DNA of 64,000 bases. It comes from Monocercomonoides exilis (taxonomy: Eukaryota; Preaxostyla; Oxymonadida; Polymastigidae). The notes beneath the pieces were generated by a model. It made no database searches. It was not told the DNA's origin and saw only the letters and a list, made by a program, of their open reading frames with translations. The DNA lies in assembly GCA_001643675.2 (NCBI GenBank), contig LSRY02000036.1, positions 353,501-417,500 of the forward strand, in the 5' to 3' direction. The position numbers and the translations under genes were made by a program. Positions within the stretch are counted from its first letter, which is position 1; every line of letters starts with the position of its first letter. This document shows positions 47,687 through 58,490 of this stretch, piece by piece.

Positions 47687-49618
47687 TCAAACCTTGCAAT
47701 CCCCTTTCATCCATTCCGGAACCTCGCTCTCAACATAGTTTTTCCAAAATGTCTTCATCGTCCACCCTTCCTTGTTGCTGATGTTTGCATCGTGCCTCAT
47801 CCACTCCGGCGGTTCGCTCTTAACATTCGCAATCCACAGCATCGCCATCGTCCTCCCGCTCTTGTCCACTTGTGTCGTTCTGTGCCTCATCCACTCTGGC
47901 GGTGCTGTCTTCACCCACGTAATCCAGTGCATAGCCATCGTCATTCCATTCTGGTCAATAAATATTGATCCGTGCCGCATCCACTCCGGCGGCTCTGTCT
48001 GAACATCCCCAATCCAATGCATCGCCATCGTCCATCCGTTCTCATCTCCAACCGTAACCTCGTGCCGCATCCACTCTGGTGGTTCTGATTTGACGTGTCT
48101 GATCCAGTGCATCGCCATCGTCCACCCGTCCTTGTCCACTTGCATCCCCCTGTGTCTCATCCACTCCGGCGGCTCTGTTTTCACGTTCACAATCCATGTC
48201 ATCGCCATCGTTCTCCCATACATGTCCCCACGCCCCACATCGTGCCTCATCCATTCCGGAGGTTCGCTCTTCGCATTCTCTATCCACAGCATCGCCATTG
48301 TTCTTCCTTCCTCGTCTCCCTCTGTCGCCTCGTGCCTCATTTCCTCTGGAGGCTCTGCTTTTTTTTCAACAATCCAGTTCATCGCCTCTGTTCTTCCATT
48401 TCTGTCATAACCTTTCGCTTTGTCCTTTCCTCCCTCCAAACTTTCGCATTTTCTCTCATTTTCACAGCTCGTTCTTTCTCTTCTCTTTTCTTTATCGTGA
48501 GGTGCTTTGTCCGCCTTCATCCACTCAGGAGGGTTTGTTTTGATGTGCTTTATCCACATCATATCCATCGTCCATCCATCATTGTTCGCAAGCGTTACGT
48601 CGTGCCTCATCCATTCCGGTGGCTCTGTTTTCACACTTTCAATCCAGATCATCGCCATCGTCCATCCATCCTTGTTGCGCAGGGTGATGTCATGTCTCAT
48701 CCATCCCAGAACATTCGTTTTAACTTTACTTATCCACAGCATGGCCATCGTCCAGCCATCATTGTCTGCAAGTGCAGGGTCGTGCCTCATCCATTCCGGT
48801 GGAGTATTTTCTTTCAAAATAATCCAATTCATTGCCATTGTTCTTCCCCAAATATCTTTAAGAGTATTATCATGCCTCATCCATTCTGGTGGTTCTGTCT
48901 TCACATGACTTATCCATAGCATCGCAATTGTACAATCGTTCTTATCTCCGATTTTTATATCATGCCTCATCCACTCTGGTGGTTCAAATTTGAATAATTT
49001 AATCCATAGCATTGCCATTGTGGTTCCATCCTTGTTTACAAGTGTTACGCTGCGCTTCATCCATTCTGGTGGTTCTGCGTTGGCATTTGCAATCCACCTC
49101 AAAGCCTTTGACCATCCATCTTCATCATCAGCAAGTGTAAATTCATGAATCATCCATTCCGGCAGTGCGCTCCCAACATTACTTTTCCAAAGAGTTTCCA
49201 TTGTCTCTCCTTGCTTATCTTTAAGGGCAATGCTGTGTCTCATCCATTCTGGTGGTTCTGTTTTTACGCATTCGATCCACAGCATAGCCATTGTCCTTCC
49301 GCTCCTATCAGCAAGTGTGGGATCATGTCTCATCCACTCTGGTGGTTCTGTTTTTACATGCAAAATCCACAACATGGCCATCGTCCATCCAAAGTAGTCT
49401 GCAAGTGTGCTTTCATGCCTCATCCACACTGGAGGTTCTGTTTTCACATGAAAAATCCACAACATGGCCATCGTTTTATCTTCCCAACCGCCTGTAACTG
49501 ATGTGTCATGTCTCATCCACTCCGGTGGCTCTGTTTTATTATTTTTGATCCAGCTCATTGCCTTTGTATATCCACATCCATCTTTATCAGTATTCATCGC
49601 ATCAACTTTATTTCCCAT
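47687..49618 (-). CDS. PPEWMRHD-repeat protein, twenty 30-residue repeats (ankyrin-like?)
   Basis: The single frame starts at ATG 49618, stops at TGA 47687 and encodes 643 residues. After a 12-residue leader it consists of twenty tandem units of about 30 residues. Their core is D-x-x-G-W-T-M-A-M-x-W-I, then V-K-T-E-P-P-E-W-M-R-H-D and a short x-T-L-x link. Twelve units are followed by a charged spacer of about 28 residues (KRRERTSCENERKCESLEGG) and then eight more. The D..G.T opening resembles ankyrin repeats, but units are 30 rather than 33 residues. The second helix is replaced by the PPEWM segment. No signal peptide or membrane segment is seen. A solenoid binding scaffold is inferred. Unit divergence is substantial at DNA level, so the array is old and selected. 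The sequence at the stop (AAG then GTTTGA) could be read as a splice donor, so a further exon cannot be excluded. Confidence 0.85.
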   Translation of the reverse strand: MGNKVDAMNTDKDGCGYTKAMSWIKNNKTEPPEWMRHDTSVTGGWEDKTMAMLWIFHVKTEPPVWMRHESTLADYFGWTMAMLWILHVKTEPPEWMRHDPTLADRSGRTMAMLWIECVKTEPPEWMRHSIALKDKQGETMETLWKSNVGSALPEWMIHEFTLADDEDGWSKALRWIANANAEPPEWMKRSVTLVNKDGTTMAMLWIKLFKFEPPEWMRHDIKIGDKNDCTIAMLWISHVKTEPPEWMRHDNTLKDIWGRTMAMNWIILKENTPPEWMRHDPALADNDGWTMAMLWISKVKTNVLGWMRHDITLRNKDGWTMAMIWIESVKTEPPEWMRHDVTLANNDGWTMDMMWIKHIKTNPPEWMKADKAPHDKEKRRERTSCENERKCESLEGGKDKAKGYDRNGRTEAMNWIVEKKAEPPEEMRHEATEGDEEGRTMAMLWIENAKSEPPEWMRHDVGRGDMYGRTMAMTWIVNVKTEPPEWMRHRGMQVDKDGWTMAMHWIRHVKSEPPEWMRHEVTVGDENGWTMAMHWIGDVQTEPPEWMRHGSIFIDQNGMTMAMHWITWVKTAPPEWMRHRTTQVDKSGRTMAMLWIANVKSEPPEWMRHDANISNKEGWTMKTFWKNYVESEVPEWMKGDCKV

Positions 49619-50515
49619 TTCCTTGTTATTTTATGTGAACTGCAATTGCTTGTCGCTAGCAAACAAGCGATTCAACAAATATGTTTGATCTTTCAAGAAT
49701 TCTGTTTCGTTATGGGTTGACGCCAATATTTCGAAATTTTTATCGAACATTTCTTGAAACATTTTATACAACGAGAAAAAGAAGAATTTATGGAAAAAAA
49801 TTTTTTATTTCAAATATTCAAAGTTTATTCAAGATTTCCCAGTTCATTTAGACTAAAAATTTTTATTCCAAAAAAGTGTTATAAAATTCAAGTTAATCAT
49901 TTTTCAAAAATTTGAAAACCTCTTTTAAAGAAAGAAGTGTGGAAAAACCATGAATGGTTCAACACAATCACTTAATATAATCGAAAAAGAAAAAATAATA
50001 AATTTTTGTCAATCTGTGATGGTCTCCAGTTTTAAAAAATTGATTGTCCGAAATTTTCCACTGACGGAGATGGGATATAAAAGAATTGCGTGGTATGCAG
50101 CATTTGAAAGAAAATATTAACAAAAATGCGAGCGGATGAGACGGAATGTGAAATTTGAAGAAGGAAAAAAAAAAAAACAAAAAAGAAAAAGAAAAATTGA
50201 ATTAGATAAATCTAAAATAAAAGCACTTATCATAGATGAGATATATTTATCTAAATATTCAATATTTCAGGATCTGGCTGTATCAGAACAGTAAATAAAA
50301 ATATGGAACGTGCCTGTGTGCTTGAGTGTTTATTCCCTTCATGTTCTCTGACAAACCAACATGGCGGAGGGATGTATTGCTCACATGTTCCAATCACACA
50401 ATTCAAAATGAGGTGCCTCCAGTTCATTTCGTGCAACGCAACATCAACTGGCAGAGGATTGGATTTTAATCCAAGTTAATCAGAAGCTCCAAGCAACAAT
50501 CATTATTGCTATTTC
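49619..50515. other. AT-rich intergenic region, nothing recognised
   Basis: This is upstream of the repeat gene and presumably contains its promoter. There are no motifs I can support. A short minus frame at 50251-50436 is cysteine- and histidine-containing but has no recognised content. Confidence 0.45.
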
Positions 50516-50529
50516 TTCTTCTTCCACGA

Positions 50530-50697
50530 TTGCAGATGCACAACCACTACCACTCCATATGGCCACGATGTGTATTTTGAAGATCGATACAATCTCTTCT
50601 CATCGAACAACCCGTTCTATGAGTCTTATGCAACAACCACTAATGAAAAGAGAGTGCGCTATTGGGTAAATGGAGCATATCCACATACAGAAAAGAA
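50530..50697 (+). pseudogene. Beta-helix family fragment ending at TTC tract
   Basis: The plus strand reads CTTTTTPYGHDVYFEDRYNL, FSSNNPFYESYATTTNEKRV, RYWVNGAYPHTEKK. This resembles an inter-repeat segment of the beta-helix family, where a '..ESY..TT...RV.Y.VNGAYPH' block recurs. The frame then runs straight into the giant TTC tract with no further family sequence on either side. It is a truncated fragment. Assignment rests on recall. Confidence 0.5.
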
Positions 50698-50700
50698 AAT

Positions 50701-51047
50701 TCTTCTTCTTCTTCTTCTTTATCTTCTTCTTCTTCTTCTTCTTCTTCTTCTTCTTCTTCTTCTTCTTCTTCTTCTTCTTCTTCTTCTTCTTCTTCTTCTT
50801 CTTCTTCTTCTTCTTCTTCTTCTTCTTCTTCTTCTTCTTCTTCTTCTTCGTTTTCTTCTTCTTCGTTTTCTTCTTCTTCTTCTTCTTCTTCTTCTTCTTC
50901 TTCTTCTTCTTCTTCTTCTTCTTCTTCTTCTTCTTCTTCTTCTTCTTCTTCTTCTTCTTCTTCTTCTTCTTCTTCTTCTTCTTCTTCTTCTTCTTCTTCT
51001 TCTTCTTCTTCTTCTTCTCGTCTTCTTCTTCTTCTTCGTCTTCTTCT
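50701..51047. repeat. Giant TTC/TCT microsatellite (~347 bp)
   Basis: A nearly pure pyrimidine trinucleotide tract on the plus strand, interrupted only by a TTTATC and two GTTTTC variants and two CG steps near its end. All three frames are open on each strand (poly-Ser, Leu, Phe, Glu). Those long open frames are artefacts of the repeat. Confidence 0.99.
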
Positions 51048-51345
51048 CATTTTTTATTTGTCTTCATCTGTTGACAATATGTCTTTCCTTCACCTTTCCT
51101 TCAATAAAATATTTCATTCCTCTTCCGCCTTCTTTCTCTTCGTCTTTCTCCTCTTTCTCCTCCTCCTCTTCTTCTCCAAAGAATATTTCAAATGATGAAT
51201 TAAACAAAGCAATTTCTTTCATTTTCAACAAAGTTAACAGAATTTCTGATTCTTCTGCTGTTTCTGTTTTTTGATGAAATGAACGAGATTAAAAGATCAC
51301 CCTCTCTTCATTTGGCTCACAGAAAGGCAGAGCAAAACACAGAAA

Positions 51346-51998
51346 ATGATTCATTTGTATTCAATCAGCAATATCAGCAGTTGGAGAAGGAAAGGGAGAG
51401 GGAGAAGGAGAAGATATAAAAAAAAAATAAAGAAGACGAAGGAAATGATGAAGCAGAGGAGAAAAAAGGTGAAGGAGAAGAAGAGGAAGAAGAAGAGGAA
51501 GAGGAAGAGGAAGAGGAAGAGGAAGAAGAAGAAGAAGAAGAAGAAGAAGAAGAAGAAGAAGAAGAAGAAGAAGAAGAAGAGGAGGAGGAGGAGGAGGAGG
51601 AGGAGGAGAAGGAAGAAAAAGAAGAAGAAGAAGATTGATTTTCTATTTGATTGTTTCGTTTAGCAGGTCTGGGACGAGAAGGAGGACGAGAAGAAGAAAG
51701 AGGAAGAGGAAGAGAAGAAGAAGAAGAAGAATGAGAAGAAGGAAAAGAAGGAGGAGGATGATGAAGATGATGAAGAGGAAGAGGAAGAGGAAGATAAAAG
51801 CGGTGATGATGCTGACAGGGAAAAGGAGATTGATGCTGATGATGAAAATGATGACAGAAGTGAAGAAGAAGATGATGGCTCTTCTGAAAGTGAAGAAAAA
51901 GAAGATAGGCCAGCAAACAGCAAAATGAAAAAAACAAGTCAAAATAAGAAATCAAATGTATCTCAAGCAAGACAACAAAGGAATATGATGAAGATGAA

Positions 51999-52043
<45 letters not shown>

Positions 52044-52560
52044 ATGAGAAGGCATAGAATCAACAGATGAAATACAAATAGGTTTCACAATGATTGCGAA
52101 AAGAGGATAAAATTTGCATTCTTCAATTTCATTTTGAATTGGCAAAGAAGACGGAAAATGGGAAATTCGATCAAAATTGCTGGGTTTTTTGCTGGCAAAC
52201 TGCAAAAGATGGCTTGATGGATATTTTGAGGGATGAAGAAGAGAATTATAAAATGGGTTCGGAGAAATTGTCTTCGGAGAAATAGAATTTGTTGAAATTG
52301 AAGAAAATGAAGAATTTGAAGGATCTTCGAAGAGATTGATGGAAAAAGCGTTGAAGAAGAAGGAGAAAGAAGGAGAAATGGAATTGATGCGATTGAGAAA
52401 TAGAGGAAGAATGATGGAAATAAGTGAAGTTGAGGAAGAAGAAGAAGGTGAAGAAAGCGATGACGATGAGGTTGGCAATACATTCAGTGGGATTAAAAGA
52501 AGATGCACAGAAGAAGTAGGCTTTTCTGTTGGAAAGTTATGTTGAATACAGAAATAAAAG
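51346..52560 (+). other. Purine-rich region with acidic/basic reading frames, GAA tract and ATG tract
   Basis: The region holds a GAA/GGA-rich tract (51478-51635), a second purine-rich stretch (about 51674-51800), an ATG/GAT tract (about 51985-52041) and then more complex sequence. Plus frames encode Glu/Lys/Asp-rich peptides. The most protein-like is 52252-52545 (FGEIVFGEIEFVEIEENEEF, then EVGNTFSGIKRRCTEEVGFS, stop at 52543). It could be the tail of a decayed acidic gene. The minus frame 51963-52589 is Ser/Pro-rich and as likely to be a shadow. No function is assigned. Confidence 0.4.
51478..51635. repeat. GAA/GGA purine tract, opposite orientation to the TTC tract
   Basis: About 158 bp of pure purine triplets on the plus strand. 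It lies 430 bp beyond the pyrimidine TTC tract, so the two tracts are imperfect inverted repeats. Confidence 0.98.
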
Positions 52561-52599
52561 GAACAATTGATGAAACATTGTTCATCCATTTGGCTGTTC

Positions 52600-53785
52600 T
52601 ATTGAATTCAACTGAGCATGAAATGCTCAATCAAACAAGACAAATCGAATAATTCGATTTTTTCTTTCATCTGAGCTGACGGTATTATCAGAACATGAAT
52701 CATTGAATTTGGTTCCCCTTCATTCAGATTGAATGCGATTCAAAAAAAGAAAGACGAATTCCTTCCATTGAAGACTGTTCATTGTTTTCACCCAAATAAG
52801 AAATGGCGATTTGTGCGCAATCTTTGTGTTTCTCAAGGCCAAGTTGCTTTTGCTGTTTCCTTTTTTCCATCTCACTTTGTCTGAAAGAAAACAGTTTTTT
52901 CTGTTGAATTTGCAAAACAATTCGCAGTTTAAAAAAAGGTCATTTTCTGCTTCTTCTTTTGTTGTGTCTTTGTCTGATTTTCAAAATGAAAAGCTTTGTT
53001 GTTGAAGTTGGCCTCTCAAATTAAACTTTTTTTCTTATTTCCATATTCCAAATGTCATTTTGGGCTTGTCGAATTTTGTTCCATTCTTTCTTCATATTAC
53101 TTTGTTCTGCATTCGTATCATTTTGAAACAATTGCTCTTTTCTTTTGTTTTGCTAATCCTTTTTGACTGTTAAATTCTTTCATCTTCAACAGTTCAACGA
53201 GTCATTTTTATAAGAAAGTTAAAAAGAAGGCAAGTTAAAAATAGATAACAACGCAAAGGTGTGCAAACATTTGTTCTCCTTGTTTCAGTCAGAATTGTTG
53301 AAGCCAAATGAGAAAAATATTTTCGTTCAGAATCGTTTTATTTAACATGTTTCTAATTTTTCGTAAAAAGAATTTCATTTGCTTCTTTGAAGTGATTGTA
53401 ATTCCAATCTCAGAATGCATTTGCTTCGAATTGAAAAAAGACAAAGGAAAATATCATCAAAATGAATTTCTGTTGGTTTGATCAAAAAGAAACAAAAACG
53501 TTTTCCATTCTTTCCTCGTTCAGCCGAACTCTGCTGTCTCGTTGAACTTTTATTGCAAAAACAATTGTTTTATAGAGCAAAGCAATTTGTGTTGAAGTTG
53601 CACTTGCTTCTTGAAAGAAAATAAATGATGTTTGAATTTTTCGTTTATTTTGCTGAGAAAAGAATGAATATGAACATGTTATTCACTGAATATGATAAAC
53701 AGAAAGGGTTTTGGAGCAAATAATAAATCTGCCGATGAGCTCAAAAAGATAACATCAAACGAACATTTTTTAGGTTTGTTCATGA
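52600..53785. other. Intergenic, no gene recognised
   Basis: Moderately AT-rich with frequent TTC/TTTG motifs and only short frames. It should contain the 5' end of the helical-family gene that follows, but no ATG-led exon can be supported. Confidence 0.45.
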
Positions 53786-55155
53786 TTCTGTGATTTGAAG
53801 CCCAATTCTGTTTGTTATTTTATAATTTTCGAAGAATTTCTTCGTGAGCTGGGACGTTGCGATGAGAATGCACAAAGACAGAAAATTGAAGAAATGAATG
53901 AAATAATTGAAGAAATGGAGGAAGAAGAATTCAAATCTGTCTTCACAAAAAAATGGTTCGATGAAATGGATGAATTGATTAAAGAAGAGAAACTTTCGAT
54001 GAGAAATGTGATTTTTCTGTTGAAGCAAATCGGGCATTGCTATGAGCTGAAAAATATGTGGAATCGATGCTTTGAAAAATCTTTGTTGTACCAAAGATTT
54101 GAGAAAATGATTATAAATGAAAATGAAAAGATAGAAGATAAGGATGAAAGGCTTCTGGTTGATCTTTGTGAATGCTATGCTTCCTTAAGATCCTACTTCC
54201 CAAAGGAATTGATTTCAATCATTGTACCTTGCCTTCTTAAAGTTGCTTTGAGGAAAGAGGAAAGCAAAGAAGTCCAGAACGAAGTGGAAATGACATTGTT
54301 GGCTTTATGTCACATTGAGAAATGTGTTGTATGATTTTTCTTTACTCTCTTTGCTGAATTGATTTTGCTTTTTTTTTTTAATATTTTTATTAGGAAATGA
54401 ATAAAGAATTGCATATGAATGAGATCAAAGAAATCATCAAATATCATCAAGAACATCACAATCTAACACAACTTGCGTATCAATATGCTTGGGAGTTTTT
54501 GATCAACAGATTATTCTGCGACACATCTTTGGAAGATGTTGTTGTGAATGAACTGCATTTTGCGAGAGAAGCAGCAAGAGAATTAGAAGAGCTGACAAGA
54601 TGTGTGGATTGGAAGAGAAAAAAAGAAGAAAGAAGAAAAGAAACGAAAGAAGAGCTTGCGATGACAAGGTGGCTCAACTTATTGTATCGTAATTTTTGCT
54701 ATCGTCCGTTGATGAATAAAGAATATTCTGGGATTATCCGAAGCATTGCACTGTTATTCAGAGCATCAAGGGATAATTACAGCAAATTTGGCTACAGTTG
54801 CATTGTTATTTTCGAAGCAATGGCAAATAGCAGAGGAGTGAAAATTGAAGACATGTTAAAAGGTGGAGCAATTGATGCATTTTTGGAAGAGATGCATCGT
54901 CCAACGTTGAATGACAAGATGGTATATAACTGCTTGGAATTTTTTATGAATGTTTCACAGAGATTGAAAGAAAAGAAGAAAGATGAAATGGAAGAAGCGA
55001 AAAGAAAAGCTTTTAAAAAGGAGATTTCTGAAAAGATGGAAGAAGTCGGATCTGAAGAAATCATTGCAAGTTTCCACAAGAGATTAGATTTTCTTAACAG
55101 AAATTTTTGTCATGGCTTATTGTTGAATATTTCTGATTATTTTGTAAATGTTTAA
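53786..55155 (+). CDS. Acidic helical multi-copy family protein, member 1 (two exons)
   Basis: Exons are about 53786-54328 and 54394-55155. The 65 bp intron (donor GTATGA, acceptor TTATTAG) is in phase 0. The protein is about 434 residues and all-helical in appearance: an acidic start (DENAQRQKIEEMNEIIEEME), LSMRNVIFLLKQIGHC, RFEKMIINENEK, LLVDLCECYASLRS, PCLLKVALRKEES. After the junction come LHMNEIKEIIKYHQEHHNLT, LHFAREAARELEEL, a W-L-x-L-L-Y block, and the ending LLLNISDYFVNV. The order matches a large paralogous family I recall from Monocercomonoides, probably armadillo-like helical hairpins; the role is unknown. In this copy a TGA lies just upstream of the open frame. The usual N-terminal exon start (M-S-K-T-like) is absent, so the start is unresolved or the copy is 5'-truncated. 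Confidence 0.8.
54329..54393 (+). other. 65 bp family-conserved intron
   Basis: The donor is GTATGA, there is a T-rich tract, and the acceptor is TTATTAG. It joins LALCHIEKCV to EMNKELHMNE in frame. The member at 56.9-58.4 kb is split at the same protein position, and the fragment at 29650 ends with a donor at the same point. Confidence 0.85.
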
Positions 55156-56880
55156 AAAAACGAATGTGTTGCGCTTTGAAATTCGACAACTGAATTTTTT
55201 CTTTTTCTTTCTTTTTTTTTCCCATTTTGTCACAAAAAATCATGTGAATATTTTTTATTGTTTATTTTTTTCCAATTTCCAAAAAGAAAAAGAAAAAAAT
55301 ATTGAATTGACTGTTCAAAACTCTTTTTTCTTCATCAAAAGTCTTCTTCAAATGATTTATCCATTCATCAATTTCATGAAAAAATAAAGAACATTCATTT
55401 GTTCATTCATCAACTTGAAAAGTCTCTTTTCTGATCCTTTGAGGAGTTTATTATCTTTCAGATTCTTCCTTGGCTTTTCCTTGTTTCATAAGATCTCATT
55501 GAAACTGAAGATGAGAAATTAAAACCCTGCAGACAAATAAGGAGTTTCAAAAACGAATGCATATGGAAAGATGAAGATGCTTTCTTTTGGCTATTTGAGA
55601 GTTGAAAGCCTCTTGTCATCCAAAAATGTTCGCTTTCATTTCCCCATTTTCTCTTTCTGTTTCGTCTTCCAATGCGCCTTGGCAAGCAGTCATTATGAAT
55701 ATAGCATTCACAGTGAATTCCATATGAGTGAGAGAGAAAAGAAGACTTCACAAAGAATGAATAAGTGGAATAAGAAGTTATAAAATAGAAATGATCAAGA
55801 TGTTGAAGAAAGATGACGAAGGAATTGAAGAAAAAGAAGAAGATAGAGAAGGAGAAGAAAAAGAGCAGTTGGTTTCCCTTGCTGTGAAGTTGACTCAAGA
55901 AAGTGGAAGATGACTGTGCTTTTTCTGCAATCAGCCTCCAATCAGTGAAATAATGTTTGCAAATGAAAGTATTTGATAGAAGATGAATTTCCAAAATGTT
56001 CCCTTTCATGCCAGGTGAAAATGTTATTATGTGTGCTTTTTGGCTTTTCTTGACTCGCAAACTGGATTAAGTGGCAATAACAAGCGAAAAAAGAAAATTC
56101 CTCTCCAGAAAGTTCATTGTGAAGCATCAGAAACAAGCAAATCAAGAATGGAGCACTTCAAGCTCCAAAGGAGAAAACGGATTTTCCTTCCACTTCTTCC
56201 ATCCTTTTTCAATTTGATTTCATTTATTTCTGTTTGAGAATGAACTTCAGACAAATCTTGCATTGATGCGCTTTCACTTGCTTTTGCCTGCTTAGCCTGA
56301 AAGAAACAGAATATCAGCTAGTCTTAACTGTGAGTTGTCATCTTTGAAGAAATAATTAACAAAGGGAATAAGGAAGAGGAAGAGGAAGAGGAAAAGACGA
56401 GATTATGAACATTGATGTGATTTTGCATCCAAAGTTAAGACATGAAAGATTCTTCAAAAATACAGTGAGATTTGCAGAAATGCAATGGAAAGTGTCATGT
56501 CACAAACAAGCAAACAGAAGAAAAAGAAGATCGATTGATTGTTGAAATGAAGATAGATGCTGTGTGAATGTGTGAATGAATGAAGGAGAGTGTGTGAGTG
56601 AAGTCGAAGTGGAAGATGAAAATAACATGATTGAATGAAGTGAATGAAGAATGAACAGATTTTGTGGAATATTCTTTGTGTCAAGCAAAACATGTGATTT
56701 AAGAACAAAATCTTTTCTCTTCTTTTCTCTTCTCCACTTTTCTCATTTTCTTTTCTTTGCTCCTTTTCTGTCATCCGCACCTTCTGAATCTCAATTTCCA
56801 TTTCATTCCGTTTCATTCCACTCTTCCTCAGCTTTTCTGTTAGCATGACAGAAGGAATGAAATCAAAAAGAGCATTTGCT
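55156..56880. other. Region between convergent family members, weak traces only
   Basis: It starts with T-rich 3' sequence of member 1. Short frames follow. A small acidic plus trace at about 55800-55910 (KKDDEGIEEKEEDREG) and a TCTTTTC-rich patch near 56710-56760 are the only notable items. No gene is supported. Confidence 0.4.
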
Positions 56881-58406
56881 TTACAGACGCACATGAAGGA
56901 ATTCTGCATTTGAAGTTAAATTATCGTCTCCAATTATCTCTTTAACGAAAAACAGCAGCAATCCGGTTATGCAATCTTCGTATCCTTCTTCTTCCATCTT
57001 TTCAAATAATTCAATTTTTGTTGTCTTTCTTTTCGCTTCTTCCGTCTCATCACCAGTCTTTCCTTTCAACATTTCACAAATTACTTCAAAGAATTCAAAA
57101 TATTCTCCGATATGTTCATCTTTAAATGTTGCTTGCCTTATTTCCTCCAAAAATACATCAACAACTCCGCCTTTCAACAAATCGCCAATTCGTGTGTCTC
57201 TATTTTCCGCAAATATTCTCAAAGAATAAATGCACCAGTTGCTGATTTCTTCATTGTTCTCCTTTGCCATTCGAAGCAGTTGAATAATGCTGCTGATAAG
57301 CTCAACATTTCTTTCGTTCCACAATTTGTGGGAGGATAAAAATGTGTATAATAATCGGAGCCATTTCATCAAAACAAAATGGTCTTTTGTTTCTTCTTCT
57401 TTTCTCGACCAATTCACATTTCTTGCCAGCTCTTCCAGTTCTCTTGCTGCCTCTCTCGCAAAATGAAGTTCTTCAGCAATTGCGCCATTCAAACAATAAT
57501 CTCTGAATAATCTTTGAATCAAAAACTCCCAAGCTGATTGATACGCAAGATGGGTTAGATTGTGATGCTCCTGATGATATTTGATGATCTCACTGAGTTC
57601 ATCCAAAAACAATTCTTTTTCGACCTACAAAGATTAGAAAAAGATGGGGGGAAAAAAATACATCAAAAAGGAAATTGAAGTGCTCATCCGTAAATCATGC
57701 CAGCGTAACTCAAAGCCAGCAAAACTATTTCCACTTCTTTTTGTACCTCTTCGCTTTCATCTTTATTCAACGCAACTTTCAGAAGATAAGGCACACAAAA
57801 CGATATCGACCCGGATGAAAGCTCATTGAAAAGAAAGACATTGCATTCGCAAAGATCAACAAGAAGCTTTTCATCCTTATCTTCTTCCTTTTTTTTTTCT
57901 TCATCAAAAATCATCTTTTCAAATCTTTTGCTCAACGAAGTTTTTCTGAATTCAGAAACCCGCATATTTTTCAACATTTTGCAATATCCAATGTGCTTCA
58001 TCAGCAAGACAGACTTTTCCATCGCCAAATTCTTTTCTTCGATCATTTTGTACACTTTATTGAGCATTTCTATCGTGAATATGGATTCAAACTCTTTTCT
58101 GCCCATTTTCTCAACTATTCTCCTTATTTCCTCGATTTTCTGTTTCTGTTCATCCTCATCGCAATCTTCCAACTCAGAAAACTCCTCTTCAAAAATCACA
58201 AAAACATTCAAATCATTGAAAATTTTATCAAAGTTAAAAAACCACAAACTTGAAAACTTTTCCGTAAGCTCTGATTTGAATTCTTCAACATCTTCACCAT
58301 CAAATTCGTTTTCCCTTTTTTCTTCATAATTATCAACGATGTTAAAATTATTTTTTTTCATGTCTTTCTCATCTTCAAAGTTAAATATTGGAATTGTTTT
58401 GCTCAT
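56881..58406 (-). CDS. Acidic helical multi-copy family protein, member 2 (two exons, odd donor)
   Basis: The first exon starts at ATG 58406 (MSKTIPIFNFEDEKDMKK, the typical family N-terminus) and runs to about 57700. The second exon is 57624-56881, after acceptor TTTGTAG. Landmarks include EEFKSELTEKFSSLWFFNF, EDCDEDEQKQKIEEIRRIVE, MEKSVLLMKHIGYC, KTSLSKRFEKMIFDEE, then LFLDELSEIIKYHQEHHNLT and LHFAREAARELEEL. At the expected donor the sequence is GCTGGCATGATTT where member 1 has GTTGTATGATTT. No GT is available there, and a GC donor would leave the exon in the wrong phase. The C-terminus also departs from the family ending (NAEFLHVRL instead of ISDYFVNV). It is therefore either a recently damaged copy or one using an alternative splice site. 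An in-frame extension upstream to 58490 is probably 5' UTR. Confidence 0.7.
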
Positions 58407-58490
58407 CAGATAATCTGGGCATTCAAAAAATATCACCAATTTCACAAACAAGATAATCGATTGATTCAAACATATGTGTTTTTCAAACAA

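Noticed and set aside
48095-48919. 274-codon plus-strand ORF opposite the PPEWMRHD gene
   Set aside because: It is the antisense of a 90 bp coding repeat, so any open antisense frame is repeated along the array. Its composition is His/Pro/Cys-rich and irregular.
50570-51274. Long open frames (poly-Leu, poly-Ser, poly-Phe on plus; poly-Glu on minus) across the TTC tract
   Set aside because: A pure triplet repeat is open in every frame. Only the first ~40 residues of the plus frame are protein-like, and those belong to the beta-helix fragment.
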